From NCBI RefSeq assembly GCF_041435435.1, contig NZ_CP108494.1:806001-870000 (forward strand): a stretch of DNA of 64,000 nucleotides, written 5' to 3'. The stretch comes from Streptomyces sp. NBC_01241. GTDB lineage: Bacteria; Actinomycetota; Actinomycetes; Streptomycetales; Streptomycetaceae. This document shows positions 16,597-25,751 of the stretch, one piece after another. The notes beneath the pieces were generated by a model that ran no database searches, had not been told where the DNA came from, and saw only the letters and a program-made list of their open reading frames with translations. How positions within the stretch are numbered: the first letter of the stretch is position 1; the number at the start of each line of letters is the position of its first letter. Made by a program: the position numbers and the translations under genes.

Positions 16597-18288
16597 GTGC
16601 GCCGTGTAATCGACGACCGTTTCGAACTGGTGAGCAGGCTCAGCAGTGGCGGTATGGGCACGGTGTGGCGGGCTCACGACCTGGCTCTGCACCGCGATGT
16701 GGCGCTCAAGGAAGTACGGCCTCCGGACCCCGCGCTCGCCGAGAACGACCCGGAGTCGGCCCGGCTGCTGCGCGAGCGGGCGCTGCGTGAGGCCCGTGCG
16801 CTTGCCCGGCTCGACCACCCGGGTGTCGTCACGGTGCACCACATCGTGGACGGCGGCGATCACCCGTACCCGTGGATCGTGATGGAGCCGGTGCCCGGCG
16901 CCTCGCTCGCGGAGCGCCTCGCCGAGGGCACGCTCACCCCGGTCGAGGCCGCGGAGCTCGGCCGCGGGGTGCTGTCGGCGCTGCGCGCCGCCCACGCCGC
17001 GGGAATCCTGCACCGGGACGTCAAGCCCGCCAACGTACTGCTGCGGGCCGACGGCAGCCCGGTGCTCACCGACTTCGGCATCGCGGCGATCCGCGAGTCG
17101 ACCAGCCTGACGGCGACCGGCTCCATCATCGGCTCCCCCGACTACATGGCGCCGGAGCGGATCCGCGGTGCGGAGGGCGACCCCTCGTCGGACCTGTGGT
17201 CGCTCGGCATGATGCTGTACGTCGCGGTGGAGGGCCGTCATCCGCTGCGTCGGGCGACGACGCTGGCGACGCTGGCGGCCGTGCTCGACGAGGAGATCCC
17301 GGCGCCCCTGCAGGCCGGTCCGCTGGCTCCCGTACTGACCGCGCTGCTGACCCGGGACACGGTGGCCAGGCCCGGCCCCGAGGAACTGGACCGGATGCTG
17401 GCGGCGGTGAGCGCGCCGGCCGTGACGCCGCCCGGGCGGGACCCCCGCCTCCCGCGGGATGCCGTACCGCCGCACCGGGAGCCGCTCACGCTGCGGGACG
17501 CGATACCGTCCGGCCCGACGGCCGTCCTGCCCACCGCCCCCGTCCGGCGTCCGGCCGGCGCATCCGGGCCCGGTAGCCGGCCGGTCCCCGCTTCCCCGCG
17601 TCCGGAGCCCGCGACGCTGGGCACCCAGGAGATCCGTCGCCGGATCCGGCAGGGCCGCGCCGTCGCGATCACCACCGCTCTCGCCGGGACCGCCCTGACC
17701 GGCGTCCTGGTGTGGTCGCTGGTGCCCGACCCGGACACGAAGACTTCCGGCAGCACCCCGTCCGCCCCGGCCCGGGCCTCCCACGGTCCCTCGGCCGCCG
17801 GGAACGACGGGGCGAAGGAGGCGAACGAGGCGCGGACCAAGGATCTGCTGACGCCCGCCGGGGCCCGGTCCGTCATCGCCGCGCTCAAGCCGGTGATGGG
17901 CGGCACCCGGATCACCTCTTTCACGCTGTTCGAGGAGCACGCGCGCGTCGAGGCCCCGGTATCGACGAACAAGAACCTGTACGACGTCTACGCGTACCAG
18001 GACGGCGAGGCCACCCGCGAACGGGCCGGCGGCACCCTCGCGCCGGGTGCCAAGTCCGTGGACCTGGAGAAGATCGACTGGGACGCCCTCCCGGGGCTGA
18101 TCCGCCGGGCGGACAAGGAGCTCGGTGTCGCCGAGCCCACCGGCCACTACGTGGACATCGATGCGGCCTCGCCGTTCGACGACTACCGGCCGACCCTCAG
18201 CGTCTACGTCTCCGACGAGTACGGCGGCGCCTACCTGCGGGCCGACATCAACGGCAAGGTGCTCAAGAAGTACCCGCGCAACGGCTGA
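16597..18288 (+). CDS. Membrane-anchored Ser/Thr protein kinase without PASTA repeats
   Basis: A 563-residue Hanks-type kinase. Residues about 8-270 hold the kinase domain: GGMGTVWRAHD glycine loop, VALKEV lysine, HRDVKPANVL catalytic loop near 137, DFGIA, and SPDYMAPERI. A Pro-rich juxtamembrane region follows, and one membrane helix near 355-375 (AITTALAGTALTGVLVWSLV). The extracellular domain of about 190 residues has no PASTA or other recognised repeat, so the sensed signal is unknown. The GTG start follows a GGGGGGG ribosome binding site. It is transcribed alone and ends at a strong hairpin. Confidence 0.92.
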   Translation: MRRVIDDRFELVSRLSSGGMGTVWRAHDLALHRDVALKEVRPPDPALAENDPESARLLRERALREARALARLDHPGVVTVHHIVDGGDHPYPWIVMEPVPGASLAERLAEGTLTPVEAAELGRGVLSALRAAHAAGILHRDVKPANVLLRADGSPVLTDFGIAAIRESTSLTATGSIIGSPDYMAPERIRGAEGDPSSDLWSLGMMLYVAVEGRHPLRRATTLATLAAVLDEEIPAPLQAGPLAPVLTALLTRDTVARPGPEELDRMLAAVSAPAVTPPGRDPRLPRDAVPPHREPLTLRDAIPSGPTAVLPTAPVRRPAGASGPGSRPVPASPRPEPATLGTQEIRRRIRQGRAVAITTALAGTALTGVLVWSLVPDPDTKTSGSTPSAPARASHGPSAAGNDGAKEANEARTKDLLTPAGARSVIAALKPVMGGTRITSFTLFEEHARVEAPVSTNKNLYDVYAYQDGEATRERAGGTLAPGAKSVDLEKIDWDALPGLIRRADKELGVAEPTGHYVDIDAASPFDDYRPTLSVYVSDEYGGAYLRADINGKVLKKYPRNG

Positions 18289-18292
18289 GTTC

Positions 18293-18385
18293 GGCTCAGA
18301 GGCTGTCGGGCGACCTCCGGCCGGAAAGCGGACGCGGTCTGGTGCGTGGCCGCCCGATCGGAGGTCGCCCGACAGCCTCTCAGCC
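18293..18385. terminator. Long inverted repeat between convergent genes
   Basis: Arms 18293-18319 and 18359-18385 are complementary over 27 bp with one mismatch, around a 39-nt centre. The right arm covers the stop codon of the minus-strand gene. Its position between two convergent stops fits a bidirectional terminator. It is far longer than needed, so a mobile-element-derived palindrome is an alternative. Confidence 0.7.
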
Positions 18386-19021
18386 CAGCACCCGTACCAG
18401 CACCAGCAGCACGGCCGCGATCACCACGCCCGACGCCAGCGCGCGGAAGCCGGCCGGAACACCGCCGGCACGGCGCTTCACCTCGGCCGTCGGCGGGACG
18501 AGGCTGTTCGCGCGGGCCAGCCACTCGCGCGGCGGGTTGTTGGGGATGACGACCCGCCAGGGCTGCTCGGGGTCGTACTCGACGACCGCCCTGGACCTGT
18601 GCAGCAGCCCCTGCAGGTCGAGGGGGTGACGGACCTCGATCCGGTACGGGGGCAGCTCGTCGGTCACCACGGTCAGGTCGAAGGCGAACACGGACTTCAC
18701 GGCCTGCCCGTCGGCGACCGGCCTGCCGTTCTCCTTGTTCACCGCCTTCACCCCGTTGACCACGGCGGGCGCGAAGGCGCGCGGGCCGCCGGAGCGCAGC
18801 CCGGGGGCGGCGATGCCCGACTTCATGTCCTCGGCCGCCCTGCCGTACGCCGTCAGGGCCAGGGCCGTCACGGGGAGCGCGAGCATCAGCAGCCAGCGGG
18901 GGCCGTCCACGGCGCCCTGGACCACTGCGGCCAGCGCGAGGCCGGTGCCGAGCGCGGACACCACGATGAACAGCCTGAAGAAGCGGCGCAGGGAGGACGC
19001 GGGGGAGGTCGACGTGGTCAT
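18380..19021 (-). CDS. Membrane protein with DUF3592-like region
   Basis: A 213-residue protein with two N-terminal membrane helices (about 15-60), a soluble beta-rich middle (VFAFDLTVVTDELPPYRIEV, then SRAVVEYDPEQPWRVVI) resembling DUF3592 domains, and a C-terminal helix. Start ATG 19021 is in an ATGA overlap with the upstream gene, which is of the same type. Function is unknown. The paired genes may form one membrane complex. Confidence 0.7.
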   Translation of the reverse strand: MTTSTSPASSLRRFFRLFIVVSALGTGLALAAVVQGAVDGPRWLLMLALPVTALALTAYGRAAEDMKSGIAAPGLRSGGPRAFAPAVVNGVKAVNKENGRPVADGQAVKSVFAFDLTVVTDELPPYRIEVRHPLDLQGLLHRSRAVVEYDPEQPWRVVIPNNPPREWLARANSLVPPTAEVKRRAGGVPAGFRALASGVVIAAVLLVLVRVLG

Positions 19022-19758
19022 GAGAGGCGCAGCACCTTCCGGCGGGGGATGACGACCCTGGTGAGGGCCGGGTCGCCGGGGCGCTCGGCGTCGTACAGGG
19101 CGAGGACGTCCCGCTTGAGGGCGACGCGTTCCACGACGGCCGGGACCTCGTGGCGCACCCCGGCCGTGTCGTCGAACACCACGGTGACCTCGCCGTACTT
19201 GCGGCCCACCGACCGCCAGCCCGCCAGCACCGCGTCGGCCGTGGTGTAGCGGCGCGAAAGCCTGCGCAGCCCCGCGGTGCGCCGCAGGCTGACGGCCGCG
19301 CCCCACCAGGCGGCGAGGCATCCCGCGCCCGCGACGGACCACAGGATGACGAGCCAGGTGGAGACGGAGAAACCGCTGATCGGGAGGAGGAGGCTGAAGG
19401 AGGGCGTGGAGTCGTACTCGACCAGGCCCTCCGTCAGCGCGTCGTACCAGCCGGCGATCGTGGCGAGGGCACAGAGCACGACCATCGCCCCGGGCGTGGC
19501 CCGGTGCAGGAATCGGGCGGAGAGCAGACCGAGGACGACGGCCGAGCCCGCTCCGAGGAGGCCGGACGCGGAAGCGAGCTGGTCGCTGGCGCAGCCGCCG
19601 GTCCCGTCGCAGCTCCACTGCACGGAGACGGCCTCGTGACTGGCGATGTACCACATCATCCAGACCTGCCACACCATCAGCGCGCAGGCGATGGCACGCA
19701 TCGCCTGTGCATAGCTGCCGCACTGTCCACCCTTGTCCTGGCCCCGTAGCGGGGCCAT
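19018..19758 (-). CDS. Membrane protein with DUF3592-like C-terminal domain
   Basis: A 246-residue protein with four or five membrane helices in residues 20-165, then a soluble domain with YGEVTVVFDDTAGVRHEV and DVLALYDAERPGDPALTRVV, the VxF-DG-VxYDPxxP pattern of DUF3592. Internal ATG codons (for example at 19701) could be the true start. It forms a two-gene operon with the next gene downstream. No catalytic motif is seen. Confidence 0.7.
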   Translation of the reverse strand: MAPLRGQDKGGQCGSYAQAMRAIACALMVWQVWMMWYIASHEAVSVQWSCDGTGGCASDQLASASGLLGAGSAVVLGLLSARFLHRATPGAMVVLCALATIAGWYDALTEGLVEYDSTPSFSLLLPISGFSVSTWLVILWSVAGAGCLAAWWGAAVSLRRTAGLRRLSRRYTTADAVLAGWRSVGRKYGEVTVVFDDTAGVRHEVPAVVERVALKRDVLALYDAERPGDPALTRVVIPRRKVLRLS

Positions 19759-19835
19759 GACGTGCCCCGGTGGACCATATACGTGCTGTCCACCCTCTGT
19801 CCGTGATCCACACCACCCGCCGGACCGCGACAGGC

Positions 19836-20075
19836 TCAGCCGGCTTTCTCCAGGGTCTTGGGAACCCGGCGGAGTTGAGCGGCCTCCTGGAACATGGCGC
19901 CGCCTTCGTGCCTGTTGAACGGGTAGACCTCGATCTCCGTCTCACCCCGGTACGCGTTGTGGGCGGCGAAGACCGTGGACGGCGGGCAGGTCTGTTCCAT
20001 GAGGGCGAACGGCGCCCGCCATCCACGGATCGTGACGGTGCGCGCCTTCGCCTGAGTCCGGTCGCGGCCCAGCGG
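19836..20075 (-). pseudogene. C-terminal remnant of an acetylxylan esterase / cephalosporin-C deacetylase-like gene
   Basis: Minus-strand frame without a plausible start. Read from about 20075 to the TGA at 19836 it gives APFALMEQTCPPSTVFAAH, NAYRGETEIEVYPFNRHEGG and a short helical tail. This matches the end of AXE1-family esterases, where LMDxxCPPSTVFAAYN carries the catalytic Asp and HEGG the catalytic His. Here the Asp is Glu and the N-terminal 230 or so residues, including the nucleophilic serine, are missing. It is therefore a gene remnant. It lies between a DUF3592 gene and a secreted hydrolase gene. Confidence 0.7.
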
Positions 20076-20177
20076 CGCCCTGTGCGGCGCGTGTCCGGCC
20101 GGTCCGGTCTGTGGGGCGCGCCCGTGACCGGAGCAGGGCGGTTCCGGTCACCGGGACCGGCCTGCTCCGGGGTCTCC

Positions 20178-21191
20178 TCAGAGAGCCGTGCCGGTGCCGT
20201 CGGCGCCGGCGGCACCGGCGCGGCGTCTGCGTGCCGCCGCTGCGAGGCCCGCGCCGGTCAGGATGCTCACGCCCGCGAGGGCGCCCAGGGAGGTCAGGAC
20301 CAGGCGGCTGGTACCCGTCGGGGCCATCGGTGAGTCCGCCGGTGTCCGGTCTCCGGCGGCCTGCCGGATCAGATCGGCGACGACGTCGGGGTGCGAGATC
20401 ATCGCGGCGTGGGAGGAGTCGACCTCGATGGTGTGCGACTTGGCGCGCTTGGCCTCGAAGCGTTCGAGGTCCGGGGCGATGGCCTTGTCCCGGGTCGCGA
20501 CCAGCGCCCAGGACGGGATGGTCCGCCAGGCCGCCGCGGTCGCCTTGTCCATGAACGCGGCTCCGCTGATGGGGTGTTGGGCGGCGGCCAGCGCGGCCGC
20601 GGTGTCCGGCGGCACGTCCGCCGCGAAGACGTCGTGGAACTTCTCCGACCGGATGTACAGGTCGGTGCCCTCCTTGCCGTCGGAGCCCAGGGTCGGCACC
20701 GGCTTCAGGGCCGTGTTCAGGTCGCTCCCCGCGAACTTCGTGCCCAGATCCGCGAGCCCCTCGCCCTTGTCCGGCATGAACGCGGACACGTACACCAGTG
20801 ATGTGACGTTCGGGTTCCCGGCGGCGGCGTTGCCGATCACCGCACCGCCGTAGGAATGCCCGGCCAGCACGATCGGTCCCTTGATGGTCTTGAGAACGGC
20901 GGCGAGGGACGCGGAGTCACCGGCGAGCCCGCGCAGCGGATTGACCGGGACCGTGACCTGGTACCCGTGACGTTTCAGGCGTTCCACCACGCCGTTCCAG
21001 CCCGAGGCATCGGCGAACGCGCCGTGCACCAGCACCACCGTGGGCTTGGCGGCGGCCGGATCGCCGCCGTCGGCTGCGGCGGCGGGTACGGGGGCAGTGG
21101 TCAGGGCGGCCGTGGTGAGCGCTGCGGCGAGGGTCTGCGCGCGACGCCCGCGTATCCGTCTCCGCGGGGCGAGGAAGGTCGAGACGGTCAT
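20178..21191 (-). CDS. Secreted, membrane-anchored alpha/beta hydrolase
   Basis: A 337-residue exported hydrolase. A signal peptide (RRxR-rich start, cleavage near VPAAAADGG) is followed by the esterase core: VVLVHGAFADASGWNGV (oxyanion region), GHSYGG (nucleophile Ser), an acidic residue region ATRDKAIAPD, and DSSHAAMISHP (catalytic His). A C-terminal hydrophobic helix followed by ARRRR suggests wall or membrane retention. It resembles actinobacterial alpha/beta hydrolases of the salicylate-esterase/hydroxynitrile-lyase-like group. The substrate is unknown. Confidence 0.87.
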   Translation of the reverse strand: MTVSTFLAPRRRIRGRRAQTLAAALTTAALTTAPVPAAAADGGDPAAAKPTVVLVHGAFADASGWNGVVERLKRHGYQVTVPVNPLRGLAGDSASLAAVLKTIKGPIVLAGHSYGGAVIGNAAAGNPNVTSLVYVSAFMPDKGEGLADLGTKFAGSDLNTALKPVPTLGSDGKEGTDLYIRSEKFHDVFAADVPPDTAAALAAAQHPISGAAFMDKATAAAWRTIPSWALVATRDKAIAPDLERFEAKRAKSHTIEVDSSHAAMISHPDVVADLIRQAAGDRTPADSPMAPTGTSRLVLTSLGALAGVSILTGAGLAAAARRRRAGAAGADGTGTAL

Positions 21192-21410
21192 GCTGTTCTC
21201 TCTTCGTCGTGGACCGGTTGATTGGGCTCAGCGTCGCCAGGCCCGGCCCGAACAGCTCGACACGAGGAGCAGGAGAGTGAAGACCGCCGACGTTCGGGTG
21301 AGAAGTGAGCGACGCGGAGTGGCGGTGCGGGAGGGTCCTGCCACTCCTCGTACGCCGTGGTGACCGTCCCACGAGGGGCGGTGGCGGACCGGGTGAGGTA
21401 TTCCGGAAGC

Positions 21411-22535
21411 ATGGCGTCCCGGCGATTCCTGCAACAGTTCCGCGAGTCCGGACGGCGCAGGAACTCACTCGTGGCGATGCCGTTCGCGCTGATCGCCCTC
21501 GTCACGGTGGTGGACATCGTCACGCCGCCAGATGTCCATCTCGGCCCGTTCCTGGTGGCGGCACCCGCGCTGACCGCCTCGTTCGCCGGGCCGTACCTGA
21601 CGGCGTTCGTCGGTGCCGTCGCCGTACTGGCCCAGTCCCTCGTGGCCGTCGGACACACCGAAGTCAGCGACCTCAACCACACCTACCAGATCGTCGCGCT
21701 CATCCTCATCTCCGCCTTCGTCACCTTCTTCGCCCACCTGAGAGACCGCAACGAGCTGGCGGTGACGCAGTTGCGTTCGGTGGCCGAAGCGGCGCAGCGT
21801 GTGGTGCTGTGGCCGCTGCCGGTACGAAGTGGCCCGCTGCGCATCGCCTCGGTCTATCTGGCCGCGGAGGCGGAGGCGCAGATCGGAGGCGATCTCTACG
21901 CGGCCGCCCGCACCGGCGACGGCACCCGGCTGATCATCGGAGATGTACGTGGTAAGGGGCTGTCCGCGATCGGTGAGGCAGCAAGTGTGCTGGGTGCCTT
22001 CCACGCGCTGTCCCGCCAGGAGTCGCGGCTGCCGGATCTGGTGGCGCATCTGGAGGCAAGCGTCACCCCGGAGCAGGGCTTCGCCGTCCCTGACGACGGC
22101 GACGACGAGGATCTCGCGGAGTCCTTCGTCACCGCGGCCGTTCTCGACATCCCCGATGCCGGCGCCGAGCTCCACCTGGTCAGCTGCGGTCATCCACCGC
22201 CGTTGCTGCTGCGGGCGGGCGAGGCGATCCCGCTCGATGTGCGAGTGCCCGCCCCGCCGCTCGGTCTGGCACAACTGGTGGTCACCGAACACATGACGGA
22301 GACGTTCGCCTTCGGCGTCGGCGACACCCTGCTTCTGTACACGGACGGTGTCATCGAGTCCCGGGACCGGTGGGGGGTCTTCTATCCGCTCCGGGAACGG
22401 GCCGCTTCGCGGTGCGGCCAGGACCCGGAAAGCCTGCTGAACTCGCTCTGCGCCGACCTCGTCCGCCATGCCGGTGGCCGGCTGAGCGACGACGCGGCAC
22501 TGGTCGCCATCGAACGGCTCCCGGCTCCGGGGTGA
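21411..22535 (+). CDS. Membrane PP2C-type Ser/Thr phosphatase (RsbU/SpoIIE-like)
   Basis: A 374-residue protein with about four membrane helices in residues 20-115, then a PPM phosphatase domain: IGGDLYAAARTGDGTRLIIGDVRGKG, with metal-binding Asp residues, VSCGHPPPLLL, and LLLYTDGVIESRD. Such proteins dephosphorylate anti-anti-sigma factors in partner-switching systems, but no sigma or anti-sigma gene is next to it. The start is taken at ATG 21411; a GTG at 21357 would add 18 residues. The upstream neighbour is divergent. Confidence 0.88.
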   Translation: MASRRFLQQFRESGRRRNSLVAMPFALIALVTVVDIVTPPDVHLGPFLVAAPALTASFAGPYLTAFVGAVAVLAQSLVAVGHTEVSDLNHTYQIVALILISAFVTFFAHLRDRNELAVTQLRSVAEAAQRVVLWPLPVRSGPLRIASVYLAAEAEAQIGGDLYAAARTGDGTRLIIGDVRGKGLSAIGEAASVLGAFHALSRQESRLPDLVAHLEASVTPEQGFAVPDDGDDEDLAESFVTAAVLDIPDAGAELHLVSCGHPPPLLLRAGEAIPLDVRVPAPPLGLAQLVVTEHMTETFAFGVGDTLLLYTDGVIESRDRWGVFYPLRERAASRCGQDPESLLNSLCADLVRHAGGRLSDDAALVAIERLPAPG

Positions 22536-22577
22536 CCGCCGACGGCCTCCGCGCGACGGCCGACGTCTCGCTCGGGC

Positions 22578-23789
22578 TCAGTTCTGGCGGCCTCGCAGCC
22601 GGCGCGACACGGCACGCAGCCAGGGGTGGCGTTCGTGCACGTGCGCCGAACGCCGGTCGAGCTCCTTGCCCAGGCGTTCCGTGCGCTTGTCGATGTCGAG
22701 CTCGTCCAGAATCCGGTCCACCTCGGCGAGCAGGGCTCCGTGCAACTGCCACTGTCCGGGGTGTTCCTGAACGGCCTCGAGAAGCAGGTCCGCCACCCGG
22801 TCCCGGGTCGTGCGGCTGACGGCGAGTGCGCGGGCCAGCCGGTCCTCCGCCTCCTCGGCGTTCTCCGCGACCGGAGTGGTGATCAGCTCCGAGAAGCTCT
22901 CGATGGCTCCGGCCATCTGCCCGAACAGCTCCTTCAGGGGTGCGGCGACGGCGGCGGGGAACAGCGTCTCCTCGGTACGGGTCTTGGCCAGGTCGGTCAG
23001 CGTGCGGGACAGCACCCGCAGCACCACGGCGCAGATCTCCAGGGTGTCCAGACCGGTGCGCAGCACGACCCGGTACAGCAGTCCCTGCCGGACGCGCGGA
23101 TTGAGCGTGAGGCCTTCCTCGGCCTGCCGGAGCGAGGCGTCGACCTCCACGATGTCGTGGTCCAGCCGGCGGGCCTCGTGAAGCCGGTCGGCCGCCCGCT
23201 GGACGGAGATGTGACCCGTGACGTCGTCCCCCATGGCACGGAACATGTGTCCCATCGCCCGGGCCAGGCTGTCGATGGAGGCGCCCGCGGGCTGTACCCA
23301 CACCGGTGGCGCGAAGAGCAGGTTGAACAGCAGTCCCACGCCCGCGCCGATCAGGGTTTCCAGCACGCGGTCCCATGCGGTGTACGCAACCTGCGAGACG
23401 CCCAGGACGAGCATCGCGCTGATCGCCACCTCGGGGACGAACTCGTCGACCCGCACCAGCCGCCCGATGATCAGCGAGGCGAAGATCGTCAGTCCGAGGC
23501 TCCACCAGCTGAGGCCGACCAGGGCGCTGAGCGCGGTGGCGATGAGCACCCCGACCACGACCGAGTTCACCCGGCGGATCCCGGTGGTGAGGGTCGCGTA
23601 GAGGGTGACCTGTACGACGAGGAGGGCGGTGAGCGGTGCCGTGAGCGGTGCGGGATTCGGCAGGGTCCACACCGCGACGACGTAGGCGATGACGGAGGCT
23701 GCCGTGGAGCGCAGGGTCTGCGCCCCCACGGGTTCGGTCGTGCGCCGGACAAGCTTGATCACGGGCTCGGATACGGATACTGCTGGCAT
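22578..23789 (-). CDS. FUSC / aromatic acid exporter-like membrane protein
   Basis: A 403-residue protein with about six N-terminal membrane helices (residues 25-185) and a long cytoplasmic helical region (190-403). TLRSTAASVIAYVVAVW, APLTALLVVQVTLYATL and RVLETLIGAGVGLLFNLLF are typical of the FUSC/ArAE (DUF939) family, proposed to export aromatic acids. It ends 42 bp from the convergent phosphatase stop. Substrate unknown. Confidence 0.83.
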   Translation of the reverse strand: MPAVSVSEPVIKLVRRTTEPVGAQTLRSTAASVIAYVVAVWTLPNPAPLTAPLTALLVVQVTLYATLTTGIRRVNSVVVGVLIATALSALVGLSWWSLGLTIFASLIIGRLVRVDEFVPEVAISAMLVLGVSQVAYTAWDRVLETLIGAGVGLLFNLLFAPPVWVQPAGASIDSLARAMGHMFRAMGDDVTGHISVQRAADRLHEARRLDHDIVEVDASLRQAEEGLTLNPRVRQGLLYRVVLRTGLDTLEICAVVLRVLSRTLTDLAKTRTEETLFPAAVAAPLKELFGQMAGAIESFSELITTPVAENAEEAEDRLARALAVSRTTRDRVADLLLEAVQEHPGQWQLHGALLAEVDRILDELDIDKRTERLGKELDRRSAHVHERHPWLRAVSRRLRGRQN

Positions 23790-23915
23790 CTCTGTCCCAT
23801 GCCCGCCCGCACACCGTCACACCGCCTCGGCGCACCGAACCCCACCGTACGGCCGTGCCCGTACGCGTCGGATGCGCCACGGGCACGACGGCCGCACCTG
23901 CCGCATCTGCCACGT

Positions 23916-24685
23916 TCAGGAATACGGATCGACGGTGCCGTGGCCCGCTGTGAGCAGTGCCCGTACCGGCAGTCCGCCCACCGCCTCCAGCACGGCCCGG
24001 TACAGGCCGCCGGCGGTCGGCAGGGCGCCCGCCTCGGTGCCGAGGGTGAGGTGGACCAGCGGCTCCTCGGCTCCGCCCCACCAGTCCGGCAGGGCGTCCG
24101 GTTCGGGGTTTCGTGATAGCGGTGGGTCAGGGCGTACGGCGAGGGGTCCAGGGAGGCCGGCAGGCGCGTCAGATACGGGGAATCCCGGAGCCGTTCGACG
24201 ATGCCGGGGCCGTACGGTCCGAGTACGGGGCGCAGCAGCGTGTCGGTGGACCGGGCGAACCCGGCGGCGGAGACCGCCACCCGCGCGTGCGGGATGCCCT
24301 GGTGCTCGGCGGCCACCACCGACGCGAACTCGTAGGCCTCGTGCACCACGAGGTCGGGCCGCCACTCACGGCAGGCCGCCTCCAGCGTGGGCAGCATCGC
24401 GGTGACGCACAGCCGGCCGAACACCTCCCTGGTCATGAGGGACACCCCGTCGTCCGGGGGCAGTTCCAGGACGCGCGTCATCACGCGCGTCATCACGCGC
24501 GTCAGTTCGTCGTCCGGCGGCCGCGCTCCGATGCGGTACGGCTGTTCCCGGGCCGCGAGTGCCGCTCCGAGTCCCGGTGGCGCGACGACGAGGACGTCGT
24601 CGCCCCGTGCCGTGCACGCGTCGATGAGGGGGACCAGTGGGTGGAAGTGGCCCGCGCCGGTGGTCGAGGCGAAAAGTACCCGCAT
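23916..24685 (-). pseudogene. MGT-family macrolide-type glycosyltransferase, frameshifted and truncated
   Basis: The 5' part reads MRVLFASTTGAGHFHPLVPL, the start of UGT/MGT-like glycosyltransferases, and continues normally to about 24110 (ALTHRYHETPN). There the frame shifts. The continuation, RNPEPDALPDWWGG then PLVHLTLGTEAGALPTAGG and LLTAGHGTVDPYS, lies in another frame and stops at 23916. The donor-binding HGGSGT block and the last 130 or so residues of the family are absent. Both a frameshift and a 3' loss mark it as dead. An in-frame 12-bp triplication inserts RVMTRVMTRV around residue 64. Confidence 0.8.
24471..24506. repeat. Tandem 12-bp repeat inside the MGT pseudogene
   Basis: ACGCGCGTCATC is present twice and a third copy with two changes follows (24471-24482, 24483-24494, 24495-24506). 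The expansion keeps frame and repeats the residues RVMT. Confidence 0.85.
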
Positions 24686-24782
24686 GGGCCGAGCCTAGGG
24701 CGGCCGGCCCCTTGCCCACAGCCCCGCTTTCCGCCTCTTCCCGCTTCTTCCCGCCGCCCTCTTTCCGCCTCTTTCCGGCGCT

Positions 24783-25751
24783 TCAGCTCGCGAATCCCAC
24801 GTGCACGTGGTCGTGATGGGTGGCGTCGGTGAAGAACTGATTCGCCATCGCGCCCCCGGTGAGCCGGATCGGTCCGCCGACGTTGTACGAGCCGGCCGCT
24901 GCCGCGTCCCGCATGAACGATTCGGTCAGCCGGTGCGGGGTGGCCGGATCGACGACCTCGTGTCCGTCGATCCGCCATACGTCGAAGGCGCGGCCCGGTG
25001 GGTGGTCGCTGGGCCGGTCGGTGCCGAACACGTACAACGGATGTCCGGAGCGGAACACGGTGATGTCCATCCGATACGCGCCGGCCAGTCGCAGCAGGGC
25101 CCGCAGGGCGGCCGGGTGGATGTGTCCGCTGCGGATGTCGGCCTCCGCCGCGGGCGGCAGGCCGATCCGCGGGTCGGCCAGCACCTGCCGCGCCGCCGCG
25201 GGCAGCGAAGCGGCGGCGGCGCCGGGGCGGCCCGGGTGGAGCGCGGTGACCTCCCAGCGGGGCCGCGCCCGGCTCAGGCGTACGTCGACGGTCGTGCCGC
25301 CCGCGTGCCCGGGGGTCCATTGGCGGCAGACCACCATCACGCTGGCCGTGTCCGCCAGAATCCCGCCGTACTGCGCGTCGATCACCTGGAGCGCGGCACC
25401 GTCGCTGGTGGACTCGTCGGGCCGCAGCGGGCCCGCCGAGTCCACCAGTGACGGTGCGGCCCCCAGCGCGGCCACCCGCTTCTTCGCCGCGGCCGCGCTC
25501 CCCTGCCCGGCGGGCCACGCGCCGATCGCCTCCACCACCTGTACGGCGCGGAGTTTCACGTCGGGGTCCACATCGTCGCGGCCGGGACGCCAGGCCGTGG
25601 TCGTGGGCAGCGGCGGCGAGGAGGACTGCGGCGTGGACGCGGATGTGGACGGTCCGGCCGCGGTCCGGGAGGTTGCCGTGCAGCCCGCGGTGCCCACGAG
25701 CAGACCACCGGTGCCGAGCAGCAGGGCGCGTCGGCCGAGTGGTTGGCGCAT
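24783..25751 (-). CDS. Lipoprotein with M15-peptidase-like zinc motif
   Basis: A 322-residue exported protein. RRALLLGTGGLLVGTAGC is an Arg-containing signal with lipobox GTAGC, so probably a lipoprotein, possibly Tat-dependent. A Ser/Thr/Pro linker follows. The C-terminal region has SDHPPGRAFDVW and HHDHVHVGF, matching the SxHxxGxAxD and HxH zinc ligands of VanY/M15 carboxypeptidases, though spacing and surroundings differ from VanY itself. A peptidoglycan-hydrolase role is inferred. Start ATG 25751 follows GGGGCGATCGC. It is transcribed away from the PLP-enzyme gene. Confidence 0.75.
   Translation of the reverse strand: MRQPLGRRALLLGTGGLLVGTAGCTATSRTAAGPSTSASTPQSSSPPLPTTTAWRPGRDDVDPDVKLRAVQVVEAIGAWPAGQGSAAAAKKRVAALGAAPSLVDSAGPLRPDESTSDGAALQVIDAQYGGILADTASVMVVCRQWTPGHAGGTTVDVRLSRARPRWEVTALHPGRPGAAAASLPAAARQVLADPRIGLPPAAEADIRSGHIHPAALRALLRLAGAYRMDITVFRSGHPLYVFGTDRPSDHPPGRAFDVWRIDGHEVVDPATPHRLTESFMRDAAAAGSYNVGGPIRLTGGAMANQFFTDATHHDHVHVGFAS

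Noticed and set aside
16501..18147. Long minus-strand frame opposite the Ser/Thr kinase
   Set aside because: Composition artefact of GC-rich coding DNA; no family motifs, while the plus strand has a full kinase domain.
24471..24506. Short tandem repeats as a CRISPR array
   Set aside because: Units are 12 bp, contiguous and in coding frame; there are no spacers.
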